Translations under genes and position numbers: made by a program
From: Vibrio azureus
Lineage (GTDB): Bacteria; Pseudomonadota; Gammaproteobacteria; Enterobacterales; Vibrionaceae
DNA length: 64,000 bases
Direction: 5' to 3'
Assembly: GCF_002849855.1 (NCBI RefSeq)
Contig: NZ_CP018616.1
Location: 1-64,000 of the forward strand
Notes under the pieces: model-generated
The model's database searches: none
The model's input: the letters and a program-made list of their open reading frames with translations, nothing else
What the model was told of the DNA's origin: nothing
Part shown: one piece after another, positions 62,407 to 64,000 of the stretch
Position numbering within the stretch: the stretch's first letter is position 1
Layout: each line of letters begins with the position of its first letter

Positions 62407-63930
62407 ATGGGGTTGGCAATCATTCACAGTCGGGCAAGTGTTGGAGTTCAAGCTCCAGCGGTCAGTGTCGAAGTACACATCAGCAATGGGATGCCGGGCT
62501 TTACTCTGGTGGGGCTACCTGAAACCACCGTCAAAGAGTCTAAAGATCGTGTTCGAAGTGCGATCGTTAATTCAAACTTTCAGTTTCCTGCCAAACGGAT
62601 CACGGTCAATCTTGCTCCAGCAGATTTACCTAAAGAGGGAGGACGATTTGACTTACCCATCGCGCTAGGAATTCTTGCAGCTTCACAGCAGATCGTGACA
62701 GATAGGTTGGATAAATATGAATTTGTCGGCGAATTAGCTTTATCTGGAGGGTTGAGAAGGGTGAAAGGAGTGCTGCCCGCGGCACTGGCTGCAAATAAGA
62801 GTCAGCGTCACTTAGTTGTTCCTCATGCGAATGGCGATCAGGCTGCTTTGGTGGGGAAAGAGCATCATAAATCTGCACAATCTTTATTGGAAGTCTGTGC
62901 TGAATTGTGTGGTCAGCATCAGTTGGATCTTTATCAAGCACCGAGAAAAAATACAGCCAGCAATCAGAGTCGTGACTTGCAGGATATTATTGGTCAGCAA
63001 CAAGGTAAGCGTGCCTTGGAAATTGCCGCTGCAGGCAATCATAACTTACTATTTTTGGGGCCTCCGGGTACAGGCAAGACCATGTTAGCCTCACGACTGT
63101 GCGATTTACTGCCGGAAATGAGTGACGAAGAAGCAATGCAAACGGCCGCAGTGGCTTCTTTGACGCAAAGTGATATCAATGAACATAATTGGAAACAGCG
63201 TCCGTTCCGTTCTCCACATCATTCAAGTTCAATGGCAGCCTTAGTTGGAGGAGGTTCAATCCCTCGACCTGGTGAAATTTCCTTGGCACATAATGGGTTG
63301 CTGTTTCTTGATGAAATGCCTGAGTTTGATCGTAAAGTGCTCGACTCGCTCCGAGAACCATTAGAATCCGGTGAGATCATTATTTCTCGGGCCCAAGGTA
63401 AAACCCGCTTTCCAGCAAGATTCCAACTGGTAGGGGCACTGAACCCCAGTCCAACTGGATACTATGAAGGCAATCAAGCACGAACCAATCCACAAGCGAT
63501 CCTCCGTTATTTGGGGCGTCTGTCTGGACCTTTGCTCGATCGCTTTGATATGTCGCTAGAGATCCCTGCGCTACCGAAAGGAACTTTGTCTGAGGGCGGC
63601 GATCGTGGAGAACCGACTTCGGTGGTGAAAGCGCGGGTGAATCAAGCCAGAGATGATATGTTAAATCGAAGTGGCAAGGTCAACGCTCTATTAGGCAGTC
63701 GCGAGATCGAGGCTTTCTGTCCTTTACAAAAAAGTGATGCTGAGTTTTTAGAAAATGCGCTGCATCGATTGGGTTTGTCGATCCGTGCTTATCATCGCAT
63801 CATTAAGGTTGCTCGCACCATTGCCGATCTTGAAGGGGCGCAACAAATCGAGCGTTCACATTTAGCCGAAGCTCTAGGCTATCGAGCCATGGACCGATTG
63901 CTCAAACAGCTTACTGCTCAGGCGGTGTAG
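62407..63930 (+). CDS. comM: ComM / YifB AAA+ helicase for branch migration
   Basis: Mg-chelatase-like AAA+ protein. In naturally competent Vibrio and Haemophilus, ComM is a hexameric helicase that extends heteroduplex joints during transformation. The 507-aa product has the N-terminal Lon-like fold (MGLAIIHSRASVGVQAPAVS), and Walker A is GPPGTGKT (218-225). FRSPHHSSSMAALVGGG and Walker B-like GLLFLDEMPEF follow, with the C-terminal Mg-chelatase domain after that. The ATG at 62407 has GAGGAAATT before it; an in-frame GTG/ATG-like start at 62386 would add seven residues lying over that site. The stop is 70 bp from the window end. Confidence 0.96.
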   Translation: MGLAIIHSRASVGVQAPAVSVEVHISNGMPGFTLVGLPETTVKESKDRVRSAIVNSNFQFPAKRITVNLAPADLPKEGGRFDLPIALGILAASQQIVTDRLDKYEFVGELALSGGLRRVKGVLPAALAANKSQRHLVVPHANGDQAALVGKEHHKSAQSLLEVCAELCGQHQLDLYQAPRKNTASNQSRDLQDIIGQQQGKRALEIAAAGNHNLLFLGPPGTGKTMLASRLCDLLPEMSDEEAMQTAAVASLTQSDINEHNWKQRPFRSPHHSSSMAALVGGGSIPRPGEISLAHNGLLFLDEMPEFDRKVLDSLREPLESGEIIISRAQGKTRFPARFQLVGALNPSPTGYYEGNQARTNPQAILRYLGRLSGPLLDRFDMSLEIPALPKGTLSEGGDRGEPTSVVKARVNQARDDMLNRSGKVNALLGSREIEAFCPLQKSDAEFLENALHRLGLSIRAYHRIIKVARTIADLEGAQQIERSHLAEALGYRAMDRLLKQLTAQAV

Positions 63931-64000
63931 GGAGCATAAGCCCTTAACTGTGCCATGAGCTTTGGCAGCAAGCTAGGTGCCTGCTGCCTACTGCGAAGGA
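63931..64000. other. Sequence after comM, window end
   Basis: Only 70 bp; no gene or clear terminator visible. A GGCAGCAAGCTAGGTGCCTGCTGCC segment (shown here only as positions 63964-63988) could form a weak hairpin. Confidence 0.3.

Overview
The window is the replication-origin region of a main chromosome (chromosome 1) of a Vibrio-like gammaproteobacterium. The reasons are the linked order rpmH-rnpA-yidD-yidC-mnmE-mioC-oriC-mnmG-rsmG-parA-parB-atpIBEFHAGDC-glmU, the divergent dnaA-dnaN-recF-gyrB block, an E. coli-like rrn-hemG-trkH-yigZ / fadBA arrangement, and 16S/23S sequences of gammaproteobacterial type. The species cannot be fixed from what is visible. I see no insertion sequence, prophage, integron, CRISPR array or other accessory island. 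Almost every gene is an intact core gene.

Layout. 1-12.2 kb: two tandem rRNA operons read on the minus strand. The distal one (16S-Ile-Ala-23S-5S-Asp-Trp) follows the proximal one (16S-Glu-Lys-Val-23S-5S), and each has its own strong promoter. 12.3-14.9 kb (minus): hemG, trkH and yigZ. 15.1-18.6 kb (plus): fadB-fadA behind a FadR-like operator. 18.8-22.6 kb: an acrylyl-CoA reductase-type oxidoreductase, a LysR regulator, tusA flanked by two small membrane-protein genes, and the Mn exporter gene mneA behind a yybP-ykoY (Mn2+) riboswitch. 23.1-27.6 kb: glyQ-glyS and avtA. 27.7-28.7 kb: ibpA with a heat-shock promoter, a ROSE-type RNA thermometer and a seven-copy heptanucleotide repeat. 28.7-34.8 kb (minus): dnaA-dnaN-recF-gyrB. 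35.3-37.9 kb: rpmH-rnpA-yidD-yidC, then mnmE and mioC. About 40.0-40.3 kb: oriC. 40.4-44.6 kb: mnmG-rsmG-parA-parB. 44.7-51.8 kb: the complete F1Fo ATP synthase operon, then glmU. 53.4-55.6 kb: the divergent purine-nucleoside exporter/regulator pair punC/punR. 55.7-62.2 kb (minus): ilvL-ilvGMEDA with a transcription attenuator. 62.4-63.9 kb: comM (yifB).

The genes work together as a growth-rate hub close to the origin: initiation (dnaA, oriC), clamp, gyrase, partition (parAB), ribosomal RNA, ribosomal protein L34, RNase P protein, membrane insertion (yidC/yidD), tRNA modification (mnmE/mnmG) and energy supply (atp). Branched-chain amino-acid synthesis and fatty-acid oxidation are separate regulated modules.

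The signals most worth a second look are in regulatory DNA rather than new genes: the (TTACGGA)7 tract abutting the ibpA heat-shock promoter, the mneA riboswitch with its overlapping leader ORF, the three-hairpin rpmH leader, the perfect inverted repeat between oriC and mnmG, and patches of paired sequence differences between the two rRNA operons.
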